From: Lates calcarifer
Lineage: Eukaryota; Chordata; Actinopteri; Centropomidae
NCBI RefSeq assembly: GCF_001640805.2
Contig: NC_066843.1
Span: 2,850,380 to 2,914,379 of the forward strand
Direction: 5' to 3'
Length of the DNA stretch: 64,000 bases
This document shows positions 1-12,400 of the stretch, piece by piece (position 1 is the stretch's first letter; every line of letters starts with the position of its first letter). Position numbers and translations under genes: made by a program. The notes beneath the pieces were generated by a model that did no database searches, had not been told where the DNA came from, and saw only the letters and a list, made by a program, of their open reading frames with translations.

Positions 1-985
1 GCGTCAAAAATGGTCAAAAAATGTCATAGTATAGCAAGTTGCCAAAAATGGTCAAAAAATGTCATAGTATAGCAGTATGGCAGTCAAAAATGGTCAAAAA
101 ATGTCATAGTACAGTATGGCGTCAAAAATGGTCAAAAAATGTCATAATATAGCAAGTTGTCAAAAATGGTCAAAAAATGTCAATGTAAAGGAAGGCGTCA
201 AAAATGGTCAAAAAACGTCAATGTAAAGGAAGGCGTCAAAAATGGTCAAAAAACATCATAATATGGCAAGTTGCCAAAAATGGTCAAAAAATGTCATAGT
301 ATAGCAAGTTGTCAAAAACGGTCAAAAAATGTCAAAACGGTCAAAAAATGTCATAGTATAGTATGGCGTCAAAAATGGTCAAAAAATGTCATAGTACAGT
401 ATGGCATCAAAAATGGTCAAAAAAATGTCATAATATAGCAAGTTGCCAAAAATGGTCAAAAAAATGTCATAATATAGCAAGTTGCCAAAAATGGTCAAAA
501 AATGTCATAGTATAGTATGGCGTCAAAAATGGTCAAAAAATGTCATAGTATAGTAAGGCATCAAAAATGGTCAAAAATGTCATTGTATAGTATGGCATCA
601 AAAACAGTCAAAAAAAACATCATAATATAGCAAGTTGCCAAAAACGGTCAAAAAATGTCAATGTAAAGGAAGGCGTCAAAAATGGTCAAAAAAATGTCAT
701 AATATAGCAAGTTGTCAAAAATGGTCAAAAAATGTCATAGTATAGTAAGGCATTAAAAATAGTCACAAAAAATGTCATAGTATAGCAAGACCGTCAAAAA
801 CGGTCAGAAAACATAATAATATGGCAAGTTGTCAAAAATGACCAAAAGATGTCTTAATACAGCAAGTTGTCAAAAACGGTCAAAAAATGTCATAGTATAA
901 TAAGGTGTCAAAAATATGAAAAAAATGTCATAGTATAATAAGGTGTCAAAAATGGTCAATAACATCATAATATAGCAAGGTGTTA
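1..985. repeat. AT-rich minisatellite, unit about 40 bp
   Basis: About two dozen imperfect head-to-tail units fill this stretch. Each is built around AAAAATGGTCAAAAAATGTC followed by ATAGTATAGCAAGTTG or ATAGTATGGCG. Units vary in length and some drop part of the spacer, so the array mixes periods of roughly 40 and 60 bp. It begins at the window edge and so probably continues to the left. Units decay towards 985. No protein is suggested. Confidence 0.93.
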
Positions 986-2133
986 CCCTTACACCATAGT
1001 AGATTATGAAGTTTTCTGAAAGTTTTTAATGCCTTTTTTGATATTTTTGTTAAGGTTACTCTTAAAAGTAGGGTTAGGGTTACACTTAGGGTCACTTAGT
1101 ACTTAGTGTGGCCCCCTAACCCTAACCCAAACCCACACCTGATGTAATCTGTACTAGAGTATGTGATCACACAAAAAAGAGACTCATGTAACTCGTGTAA
1201 GAGGTTTAATGTAAAAACATAACACCCAAGTAACAGCACATTAAAAAAAAAACTAAACTGACATTTTTTTAAAGTATCCAGCTAAATCCCCTAGTGCACA
1301 AACTGGAAAAACAAAACAGCAGCTGACAGCAACAAGCTAACAGACCAAGGTCAGGCACTTAGACAGAAGAGAGAGGGACAGGTGTACAGTTTGTGTGTAA
1401 AAATAAAAATACATTCAAAGAGAGGAAAACCAGCAAAGGAAGGACATGAAGCCCAGAATACAGCAAAAACACTGGTAACACAGCCAAGTACTTTGGAAGA
1501 CAGTCGACCTAATTTCACATCAAGACGAGGGGAAAAAAATAATTTAAAAACCTCTAAAATAACAAACACAATCTATTTGTTACTATACATTGTTTTCATA
1601 ATGATTACACAGTAACTAGTGCAGGAGTAACTGCCAGCATCTAACAGTCCTTCTTTTTTACAGCGTTGTCCTACCGTTTGTGCACACTAGAAGTTCACTT
1701 CGACCTCCCCTCTTTTAATCTCAATCTTTAGTTTTTGTGCAGTCGTATTCATAACAAACAAAACATAAAAACTGTTTGTGTTCCCTCTCTAAAAAGCTGA
1801 GTCACACTCAGATACGTAACCTTACATTTAACCAAGGTCAGTGCAAACTCTGGTGTCAAAGTGACATGGCCCCATGAAAACTACGGCAATACTCTCTCAG
1901 ATCATTACGTACACAACAGTAACAAAGTCCTATGATGTGTTTACAGGTAATCACGTTCCAATTTCAACTACTCACATGTAACAGTTAATAAGTTTTCAGA
2001 AAAAAACACCACAGGTTTGTTGCAAGTAGTACAGGTAACCGTTGATATAAGTATTTTCTGTTATGAAATACATTTTAATGCACTTGTTGATGAGAAACAG
2101 TACTATTAAAAATGTTAAAAGATAACGTATTTA
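986..2133. other. Gene-free flank beyond the 3' end of bcat2
   Basis: AT-rich sequence with no exon that I can support on either strand. It holds a short patch of telomere-like hexamers at about 1068-1132 and scattered poly-A or poly-T runs. The short open frames at 1351-1615 overlap on opposite strands and resemble nothing known. Confidence 0.6.
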
Positions 2134-2974
2134 TGGATCTGGGCCTCATTTTCCCATGTTTTTTTTAGATGTAAATGATTGATTTTGACAAAAATCTGTG
2201 GAATTGGTGCAGCGTTGGTTAAGAACAGTGTGCTAGGAACTATGAACAGCTGCTGCAATGTAATCTAATCTGATGGGCAAACGTCCACTCAAGTGGTTGT
2301 TTCTAGTCTCAGATTGTTATTGTAAGTGTTTGCCAACATTATGGATATGATTCCTACAAAAATAGTCCTTTTGATTAAAGAGTAAGATCCTCTTTGTTTA
2401 ACCAGAAACATCATTATATATCAGTACCAGACTCCACTGACAAAAACAGGAATTTTACAGAAGAGAACACAGGAGTTGTTGAACTTCTGCTGCCTCAATC
2501 GGTTAGTTTCTCTCTTAAATTGTGTGACTTTAGTGGCGTAGGATGTATTCAGATCCGTCACATAAGTAAAAGTACCACACAGTTACACAAACAAACTAAA
2601 CAAATCAAGGCAGCGTTAATCCAACAACTTCCATGTTCTGCTCGGTAAAAATCTTGTTTTTGTCAATGGAGTCTGGTAGTGTATATAGTGACGTTTCTAA
2701 AAGAATCTTACTCTTTAATTAAAAAAAAGTCTTTTTCAGCAGGAATTATATCCATAATTTTGTCAGATACTTATAATAACAATCTGAACCTGTTAGTGGT
2801 GAAAACAAGCACTTTAATGGACATATTTTGGATTACATTACAGCAACTATTCGCAGTTGTCAGGTACACCGTTCTTGATCAATACTGCACTGATTCCAGA
2901 GATTTTTGTCCTTATCAAACTCAGTAACATGGGAAAATAAGGCCCGGATTCAAAAGTACCAGAGTTACCCTTTA
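2134..2974. mobile_element. Palindromic (fold-back) non-autonomous DNA transposon, family A copy 1, near full length
   Basis: The left half from 2134 is mirrored by the right half ending at 2974. The outer arms read GGGCCTCATTTTCCCATGTT and, on the right, the reverse complement of a matching string. The inner arms carry CCAGACTCCACTGACAAAAA on the left and TTTTTGTCAATGGAGTCTGG on the right. Intermediate blocks (GATTAAAGAGTAAGATC, CAGATTGTTATT, TATGGATATGATTCCT) are also mirrored in order. The arms therefore cover nearly the whole element of about 840 bp. There is no transposase. The right end contains CCCTTTAA. It lies 3' of bcat2. Confidence 0.85.
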
Positions 2975-3376
2975 AGTCCTATATAGCTACAGTTTGTGCC
3001 TATTTTGTTTAAAATTGTTACAGTTTGATCATCAATTTGCTTGCGTTTGTTTTTTTTTTTCCTTCCAATGACAGCTGCAACCTCCAGGTTAGGGGTCTCG
3101 TCAAGTCAAAACATTGCATAATGTTGTTAATATTGCTTTCCAAAGCAAGCTGTTACATTCAACCACCAATCGTATTCCTATGCAAGTCCACACAGAAAGG
3201 GACATCTGTAAAAGTTACCTGAGAAGACCGACAGAGAGAGGCGTCTGTCTCCTCAGGTTGGTAAATAAGCAGGAGTGCATTAGTGGGTTGAGAGGAAGGG
3301 AAGGGAAGAAGGGGAGGGTTGTCCCATCTGGAATGGGACTAGCTGTTGATACAACTGGCATGTGCAAAATGGCCGT
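2975..3376. other. 3' flank or 3' UTR of bcat2
   Basis: This non-coding stretch lies immediately downstream of the bcat2 stop codon on the minus strand and probably contains its 3' UTR. I did not find a convincing minus-strand AATAAA, so the transcript end is undefined. Confidence 0.4.
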
Positions 3377-3418
3377 TTAAACGACGAGTGGTGCCCAATC
3401 ACTTGGTTTGCGTCCATA
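3377..3418 (-). CDS. bcat2: bcat2 exon 11, last coding exon with stop
   Basis: A 14-codon exon (13 residues plus TAA) reading [13 protein letters not shown] after the acceptor CTCACCCAG. It matches the usual YG...W end of BCAT proteins. The following stop and the phase-0 junction with exon 10 fix the gene end. Confidence 0.88.
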   Translation of the reverse strand, partial: YGRKPSDWAPLVV

Positions 3419-6400
3419 CTGGGTGAGGCAAGAGAGCAAGAGCGACAAGGAAAGAGAGAGGAAAGAGAAATAAATTTTAAAAAGCAGAAAATGTTACTGT
3501 AAGCTGCACTGTGAGAAGATATAAAATTAATAATCAGCTGCAATATAAAGTTAATCGGGAGCTATTTTGATAGTTGAACAATCATTTCAGTCATTTATTA
3601 AACAAAAATGTAAAAATGATCTAGTTTCTGTTTCTCTGAGCTGTAAGATCCCAGTTAAAAAACCCTGGAGTTATCCTTTAATCTTGAAATTAATTGCAAA
3701 ATGTTTTATCGCTATCTGAAGACAGATTTTATTTCAAAACATCATGAATAAAAATCTCAGTGCTGCCAACATGTAAAGCTCGCTTTAACATGTTGTGTGC
3801 ATGGATGCTGAGCACGTAGCATTAGCAATAGCATTAGCATTAGCGCACTTACCTGAATATCAGTAAGCTCTTTGTAGAACCTCTTTGCCAGATCTGGACC
3901 ATTCGCCATAGTCGGGATCTGGTAAGTCTGAGAGAAAACAAGAGGGTCATTCTGTGTCAAATCAGAACCAGGTCTGAACAAGGACATGAACTTGAAATCA
4001 AAGACCTGAGCTTCCTACCTTTCCTTTGTAGAGGAGGCTGCCGACAGGACAGACCACGCAGGCCGTCCCTGCTCCGAACACCTCCATGATCCTCCCAGCG
4101 TCCAAGGCGCTGAGCAGCTCCTTCATCCCCATCGTACGCTCCGTCACCTTGAACTCACCCTGGAAACACAGAAAACAACGGACATCAGGATGGGATGGAA
4201 GTTTTACGGAGTGTTTTTGAATATTTTTTTTGCTTGTGACCCTTTAAAATAAAGAAGTATCTGTGAGTCTGTGTGTTGTTAATTAATATTTTTTTATTTA
4301 AGGCATTAAGATGTCAAATTAACAAAGAATTGACAAGAAAAATGCAAAGGTGAGACGATAAACTTCTTAAAAACCACACGGTTGAACATAAATATCAGTC
4401 AGCAGAGGGAGCTGATGGGTCAGTTAACTAACACACATAAGCTTGTTTTTCCTACTTCATTTTAACCTGGGCCTTATGACATCAGTAAAGGATAAGATAC
4501 CTACAGAGACAGACCTTTTTATTTAAGAGTAAAATCATTTTTGTTCAACCAGAAACGTCACTACACCAGACTCCATTGACAAAAACAGGAATTTTACCAA
4601 GCAGAACAACAGAGCTGCTGGAACACCACTGCCTCAATCAGTTTGCTTGTTTGTGTTATTGTGTATTCTTTTACTCATGTAAAGTATCTGAATATTTCTT
4701 CTAACACTGAAAGTCACACAATAACACAAACAAACTAACAGATGGAGGCAGTGGTGTTCCAGCAGCTCCTGTGTTCTGCTTGATAAAATGTTTTTGTCAA
4801 TGGAGTCTGGTAGTGATTAGTATGCACCGATTCCAAAGATTTTTTGTACCTATCTTATTTACAGCTACACTGAAATTTCAGGGAGCGCAGTTAGTACATG
4901 TGGGAAAGATTCAGCTTCAGTTTCAGTTGAATTCTATCAAAACAGACAATTCGTCTTACCCAGGTTCTGGCGAGGTCCAGCAGAGACTGTCTGGTGACTC
5001 CTGGGAGAATGATGCCATCCAAAGGAGGAGTCACTAACTCTCTCTCTGCAGACACACACACAATCACAATCAATAAAATGTTATGTTTAAATATGCAAAT
5101 GAGGCACTGTCTAATTGAATATGTGCTAATTTGTTTAAATTTTTCTTTTTATCGCTTCATAAATTAGAAAATACTGTTAACAACCATAAAAAAATTAATT
5201 TTCGTCACGTTATTAGGAATAAAATATGAGAAAATAGACATAGAAATAGAAGATATTTGTTGTAATGGAACTCCGAAAACAATATTCTTTGCCTATAAAT
5301 GTCTTCAGTCACAGAAAATGTCCACAAAAACTGTTTCAGAGTCTGACCTCCTTTGTTGTTGGTCCAGTAGATAAAGAGGTTCATGGTGCCGACCTCGGTG
5401 ATCTCCTCCTGCTCCCCGTAGAGCCACAGGACCTGCTGACAGCCTCGCTTCACCGCCTCGTTCTGCACACTTATCGTCGGGCCGTAGTTACTGGAAATAA
5501 GGATGACGGCTGGTTAAAATAAACTCAGCACACATAGACACAGTCATATCAACAGAAAGCAGGCTTTGGTGTTTGCTTAAGTTTCTCCTGTGCTCTACAT
5601 GTACTTGCTGAATGTTTACGTTTCTTTATTTGGGTCAAAGCATAAAATGTTTTACACAAAATATCAGGAGAATTTAGCGATGTACCGAGCTACAGAGACG
5701 CTGTAAATTAACAGAGGTGGAGGTGTATTTCTTGTTATTTATGACACCAAACCAACGCCCAAAGATGAGTGTTTGAGCTGATAAGGAAGGAACCTGTGAA
5801 TAAATGTCACTTGATTATTGCTGCGCATACTTGAACACATAAAACACAGTGTTATGTTTTCAGTGAATTGTCCAACTCTTGCCAAGAAGTGAGATATATC
5901 CAGCTCCACCATGACTTCTGGGAAAGAAAATACATCCTTGTGACTGCAGGGCTTACAATGAACAATGAACAATGTAAGTCACAGTTAAGACTAAAATGAT
6001 GAGTCACTCTGTCAAACCAGAAACATCACAATATATCGCTACCAGAGTCCATTGACAAAAACAGCTATTTTACCAAGCTGAACACATAGAATACCACTGC
6101 TTCCATCTGTTAGTTTAGTTTGTGTTATTGTATGACTTTCAGTGTTAGAGGAAGTGTTCAGATTCATTACGGAGGTAGAAGAACCATATAATAACAGAAA
6201 CAAGCAAACAAATGGAGGTAGCGGTATACCAGTAGCTCCTGTGTCCTGGAGGGTAAAATTCCTGTTTTTGTCTATGGAGTCTGGTAGTGATCGATAGGCA
6301 CTGATGCCGAAGATTTTTGTCCCTTTCAATAATTTACAGAGATGGAGGGACTTGTTTTGGTGGGACACTTACGCTCAGATTTTCGGAAGAACGGTAACGG

Positions 6401-9400
6401 ACCGGAAGTGGACAGGAGGAGAACGCCACCCCCTGGAAATACGTTAGCGTTTCAGCACTCCCGGTTCCCTCATCCCACAGTCAATAGCTTTTTATTTAGA
6501 TGTCTGAAATACGGTCTGTGGTTTTAACACAAACTCAAGACATTATCACGTTTTATTCTACGACACAAAACACGTCAGAAAATACACCACTCATGATTTT
6601 AAGCTCTAACGTCTCTGAAAAATGGCGGTTGCTAACGAGCGTCGACGTCATGACGCCGAACCGATCTACTCACCAGTCCACCTTTACAGCCTCGTTGTGT
6701 TTCTACTCACTAACTTTTTAAGAAGAAAGGCTTTTGTAGAAGAGCTCAGAGCTAAAAATAAATGACAGGTTGGAAGCTTAGTGGTGGTGACGTCGTAATC
6801 ATGCGATCGTGGTGTCGTTCCTTTATAGCCTAGCATTAGCTTTTTGCTTCTGGACGATTGTATTTAGACTTTAAAAATCATAACAGTGGTGTTCATCTGT
6901 GAACAGAACGTTTAAGTAACATAAACTTTTATTTGTCAAAGAGCTTATTTTCTGCAATAATCCAAAACCCACTGACTTTTCCCATTGGCTTTTGAGGAGG
7001 AAACCAGGGTGATGCTAACTTCCGGGTTAGCCTAAAAAACCTGACATCAAGAGTCACACTTTAAAACATTACTATATCACAGATACTGGTGCTGAATAAA
7101 GCAAATGTATCTTAAAGGAGCTAAAAAAAACTCTTTATACTGAACTAATGTTTGAAACTAAAAGCCAGGACTCCAAAACTGGTTGTTTTCAACATACACG
7201 TAAAAGCACATTATACAAACAGGCCAGCCGTCCTGCAATCCTGTGACTGCTGCTGCTGCTGCTAAATCAGGCGTGATAGCTGAAGTGTATCCTTGCCGTT
7301 TGATGGGTGGAGAGCAGATTTTATTGGCTTAGTCGAGTCGAGTGGGTGTTATGTAATCGCACACTGGAGCAGAGCAGGTGGTAGAGTCATGTGGAGGCAG
7401 GCCTGTGATTACAGGCTGTGTGGAATGAGTGGAGATTAAGGAGCACCAGTGGTAGTTGCAGAGCAAAAACTGGAGGGATCTGCACTTTAATAACCTTGTC
7501 TGTTGAATAAAGATTTTATTTCAAGTAGGAGAAAGAGTGTCTTCCTGTTGTGAGATAGATTTTGCACGTCTAACCTCATTCCATTTTGGATCTTTATCAC
7601 AAGGTGAAACACAGCTCGGCAGACATTTTGACAATCACAGGTGTAACATCATAAGAGATGGCTCTGTTCCACAAATCAACCTATGTTTGACAAGTCCAAC
7701 CAGTCCTAAACATCTCAACATTAATACCTTGTGCTTTTCCTGTTATGACAAGACAAAACTTATGTCTTGAAAAAGCTCTATTGTTCCCTTCTCTGTTTTT
7801 TTGGCACAGATTTGACCCTGCTTCAGTGACGGACCATTTCAGGCTTCTTAAAGGATAACTCCAGTCAAAGTTTTGCCATGGACACGCTCGGATTGTTATT
7901 TTAAGTCTTTGACAGCATTATGGATAGGATTCTTACAGAGATACACCTTTTAATTAAAGAGTAAGATCCATCGCTAAATTTCAATACCAGACTCCATTGA
8001 CAAAAACACTAATTTTATGGAGCAGAGCGCGGGAGCTGCTGGAATAGCCCTGCCTTGGCCAGTTAGTGTTACTAGGGGACATTCAGAGATGGAAGATGTG
8101 TTCACATCCTTTACATAAGTAAAAATACCACACAATAACACAAACAAACTAATACATCGAGGCAACGGCTCCTGTGTTCTGCTCGGTAAAATTCCTGTTT
8201 TTGTCAATGGAGTCTGGTAGTGACATATAGCACTGAACTCAAAAGAATGAAAAGACATTGAACTCACCCTCCCATCTTGTAAGCCCCGACGCCTCCTCTC
8301 CAAGCTCTGACGAACGACGGGTCTGCCAGCAGAGAGACTGGGTTGAAGGACCCCGTGGCGAAGTAGGGTCCCACGGGGCCGACGATGACGAAGATCATAG
8401 CCTTTCCTGCCCGAGACACGCCGAGAGACGGCTGGAGGAAGAAGCAGGAAGTCAGTCAGTCGTCTTAAAGACTTTTCAATACCACACAAAGTGAATTTAA
8501 TACAGTTCTTCTCAAACCAGTCAAAGAGTGGCGCTCTGTTTTCGTTCACTGGTGCTAAAGCTCACCTCAGTTCCTATAAAGGTGGGTCTGATGTAGAGGC
8601 TGGCGTCCTGGGAGTAGGGGACCCACTCCTGGTCGACCTCCACCAGCTTCCTGATGCACTCCAGCAGCTCGCCTTTATCAAACAACTACGAAGAAAGAAA
8701 AAGACGAGGACGTTCACCAGCGACTCTTTACTTACGGGGTTTAGAAATGAGTTGTTGAATATACGGTTGAATACACTCTCACAAAAACAAATCATAGACT
8801 TATATATGTTGATTACTGTATAAACCCTCTTGAAACCCTTAAATATTAAAGTTCCTACAGTATTTTTGCAATTTAGGATTATTCAAACATATTCTGTCCA
8901 CTGATTAATCGATTAATTGACTGATCGACGTGGTTCTAGTTTACATAAACCATAATAACGGTGGTGGGCTGTTTGCATGAGAATCAATCATTTACAACAA
9001 ATCTTTATTCATTAATAAGTGAGGAATATTTGATGTTTTTCCTGCAGTGACAGGACTCAGAGCTTATGTAGTGATTTAATATTTTCCACTGTGTCCTGCC
9101 TCCATGATGAAGTATTAACTCTGTAGTGAGACTGTTGCCAAGCTGTTATGTAACAGCTTCGCAACGTCGGTCTGTACTGAAACCTAGCCCGACTCCACGA
9201 GCTGAGAGAAGCAGAGGAATTTAAGACAGCAGCAGGACGACGAGGAGCTGTGTCGGTCTGAAACGTGTCAGCATGAAACAGTCCAGTATGACTTCTACAA
9301 GTTTATTTATGCAGCTCTAGAGTCGAGGATTTAGAGTCTCAGTCCTGTTTTAGAGGCTTTTTTCAGAAGGAAACTAACTGTCAGAGAAACTGGTCGTTTG

Positions 9401-12400
9401 TAACGACATCAAATCAACACAGCATGCACCGTTTTAGGGAGGAGTTGAGGTAGAAAAACTCACGGGGAGGCAGCTTCTGTCGGCGCTCCGATGCATCCTC
9501 TCCATGTTCAGCATGGGTCTGAACAGGCGGATGTGGTTGTCGACGCCACGGAAAGCCTTCATGCCTTCAAACAACTGGAGAGAAAACATAGAAACACAGC
9601 AGTATTTTTTACTTTTTTCTGGACAGGAGACGCTGCAATAATACATAGAGCCAGTGATGATAAATGATGGTAATAGGTAAAATGATTTGCCAAGTGACAA
9701 GACTGATAAGCAGGAGCTATTTTGATAGTTGAATTATCATTTTGGTCATTTATTGAACAAAAATAGTGAAAATCTGTCTAAATTCTGTAGTTTTAGTTTC
9801 TCTAATGTGAGCTTCTGCTGGTTTTATCTGTTTAATAGAACTGTAAACTGAATGTCTTTGGAATATCGAAAAGATAATTAGCAGATTAAATGACAAAGAA
9901 AATAATTATTTAGATCACTAAACGTTAACTGTGGTGTTTTTGAACCGTTTTCCCATGTTTTAGTGTGTGAATGATTGATAGGAACAAAAATCTTTGGAGG
10001 AGATTGTTTCTATAAGAGACAGTTTTTTATTGAAGAGTAAGATCATTTTTGTTTGACCAGAAACGTCGCTGTATATCAGTACCAGACTCCATTGACAAAA
10101 ACAGGAATTTTACAGAGCAGAACACAGGAGCTGTGGCCTCGATCTGTTAGTTTGTTTGTGTTATTGTGTGGTATTTTTTACTCATGTAAAAGATCTGAAC
10201 ACTTCTTCCACTGCTGAAAATCACACAGTGACACATAAACTGACAAATCAAGGCAGCGGTATTCCTTCAGCTCCTGTGTTCTGCTTGGTAAAATTAGCCG
10301 TTTTTCTCAATGGAGTCTGGTAGTGATATATAGCTATGTTTCTGGTGAAAGAAACCAACAGTAAAATGAATAAAACAACAACAAAAGCTCTCCTCTCTCA
10401 CCTCTATGGAGTAGTGCAGGGCTGAGCAGGCAGGGTGCAGCGACAGGTTCTGGAAAGGTTTGATCTGAGGCGCCTCCCAGCCGTCCTTCTCCGACCAGTT
10501 GATGGTCAACATGTGGTCGGAGAACTGTTTGCCAAACACCAGGGAGGAGGGGTCGGGCTTCGGCTTGCATGCTGCGTTGCGCTTCGATGCTGATGTCTGC
10601 GGCCTGAGATGGAGACAGGGAGGCGAGCGAGGGAAAAAGAAGTAGACGGGACGAGAGCAGAGCAGGCGACGAGTACAGTGATTGTTTTTTTAAAAAGTCA
10701 TTATTATTGACAGAGCATGCTTTAAAAGAACAATTAGTGGTGTGTTACACAGATTCTGGTCAATTAGACACAATTAATCAAGTTCAATTAAACTGAATTA
10801 ACAGGCAGAGGGTGACAGAAAGACAGAGGGGAAACAAAACTTTAAATTCTAGACAAGTTGTCCAAGTAAAAAAACTTCCTTCTTTGCATAATAATCTATA
10901 AAGCAGGCAGGTACAGTCAGACTTCACCTGGTGAGAAAGAAAACGTTAATGATTTCCCTCATTACCTTAAAGGAGCTGGCAAACCGCAGCGAGCTAATGG
11001 AAAAGGGGAGAGCCTGAACGAGCCGTGCATGGAGTGCCTGCAAAACAAACACAACAAAACAGCTCAGTCACTGTGGAAGTCAGCAACACTCAGATTATTA
11101 GGTACACCTGGCAAAAAGTAATGAAGCTGTAGAACATCTGCAGCCCTGGGAATACACAAGGACACCATGTCTGACATTGCGTGTTGTGTTTTGTGGGTGT
11201 GTGTGACTCTGCACCAATCATCTCCTCTACAGTTCACACCGTATGTAGCTAGTGACACATGCTTGGGAGGAGACGGTCGGTGCCAAAGGCTCTACTGTAA
11301 ATAGAAGCAGGGACACACACACACTCCTATTAACTCCTACAACTAGTTGCACAGAAGCTCTGTGTTGCATGTTGTTGAATGGATGATGCAAGTTCTGCCT
11401 TTATTGCGACCGCTAATGTGTGCAAATATATTTATATTTTGCTGTAACGTCCGTGACACGCACGTGTAACATGATGCATCAACTTTTTTACCCAGTTTTT
11501 GTTCAGTTTGAGCCACAGCTTGGAGAGAAATTACAAATGAATTAGCAAATGCTAGCATCAACACCAGCTAGCATCTGAGCTAGCCGGCAACGCAAGTGAG
11601 TTAGCTAATTTGATTTTTACAAAATACACAGAATGGCCATAACATTGTAACATCAAACACTTGACATGTCCTAAACATATGTATCTTAATCCCTCGTGAA
11701 GGATGGACGCTAACCTCTACCTCGCACCAGACTCCATAAATAAATCTGACAATTTAACGAACAATTTCTTATGATGTAGCTTACACATCGACACATACAT
11801 AAAATCATGTCTGTTTCAGTTTAAGTGTAATATGTTATTCAATTCGGCATACTACTACTCTACTAAAAGATCTTAATCCCCCATGAGAAGGTAGATGCTG
11901 CCTTCAAGCCTCGCACCAGACCATTAACAAATCCGACAAATTTAAGGAACACTTACTTATTACGTATCTTACACAACACATTAACCAACTCATGACTGTT
12001 TCAGTGTAAGTAGGATGTGTTATTTAATCCGACATACAGCTGATTTACCAAAGCATGTATTAAAAACTGAAACTCTAAATTGTTTGTCTACCAACGACTA
12101 CCAACACCGCGTTAAGTTAGGTTACTTAAAATTTTAATTTCATTGATAAAAGCCGTAATTTATTTGACTGGGGATCAGCCGAATTTTGTATCAGAACTTG
12201 GGAGATTTCTAGAAGACCTGGAGTCATTTTTTCCGAGAGGTAAATTCTGGCTGATAAGCAATAAAAACTTAGTTTTCACTTTTCTGAACGAAGGTTTGGT
12301 TTATTGCCCTTCGCATGCCGCATTGTTTTTCACCCGTCGGTGCTGGGGGGACAGACCCATCAGTCCGTGTAAACCAGCCGAGTTTATCTCTCCCTCTCTC

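Noticed and set aside
1..985. Regular repeats suggesting a CRISPR-like array
   Set aside because: The units are contiguous and degenerate with no unique spacers, and the context is a vertebrate genome. It is a minisatellite.
2394..8549. Recurring peptide strings such as [10 protein letters not shown] in several open frames
   Set aside because: They are translations of the family A transposon arms, not a shared protein domain.
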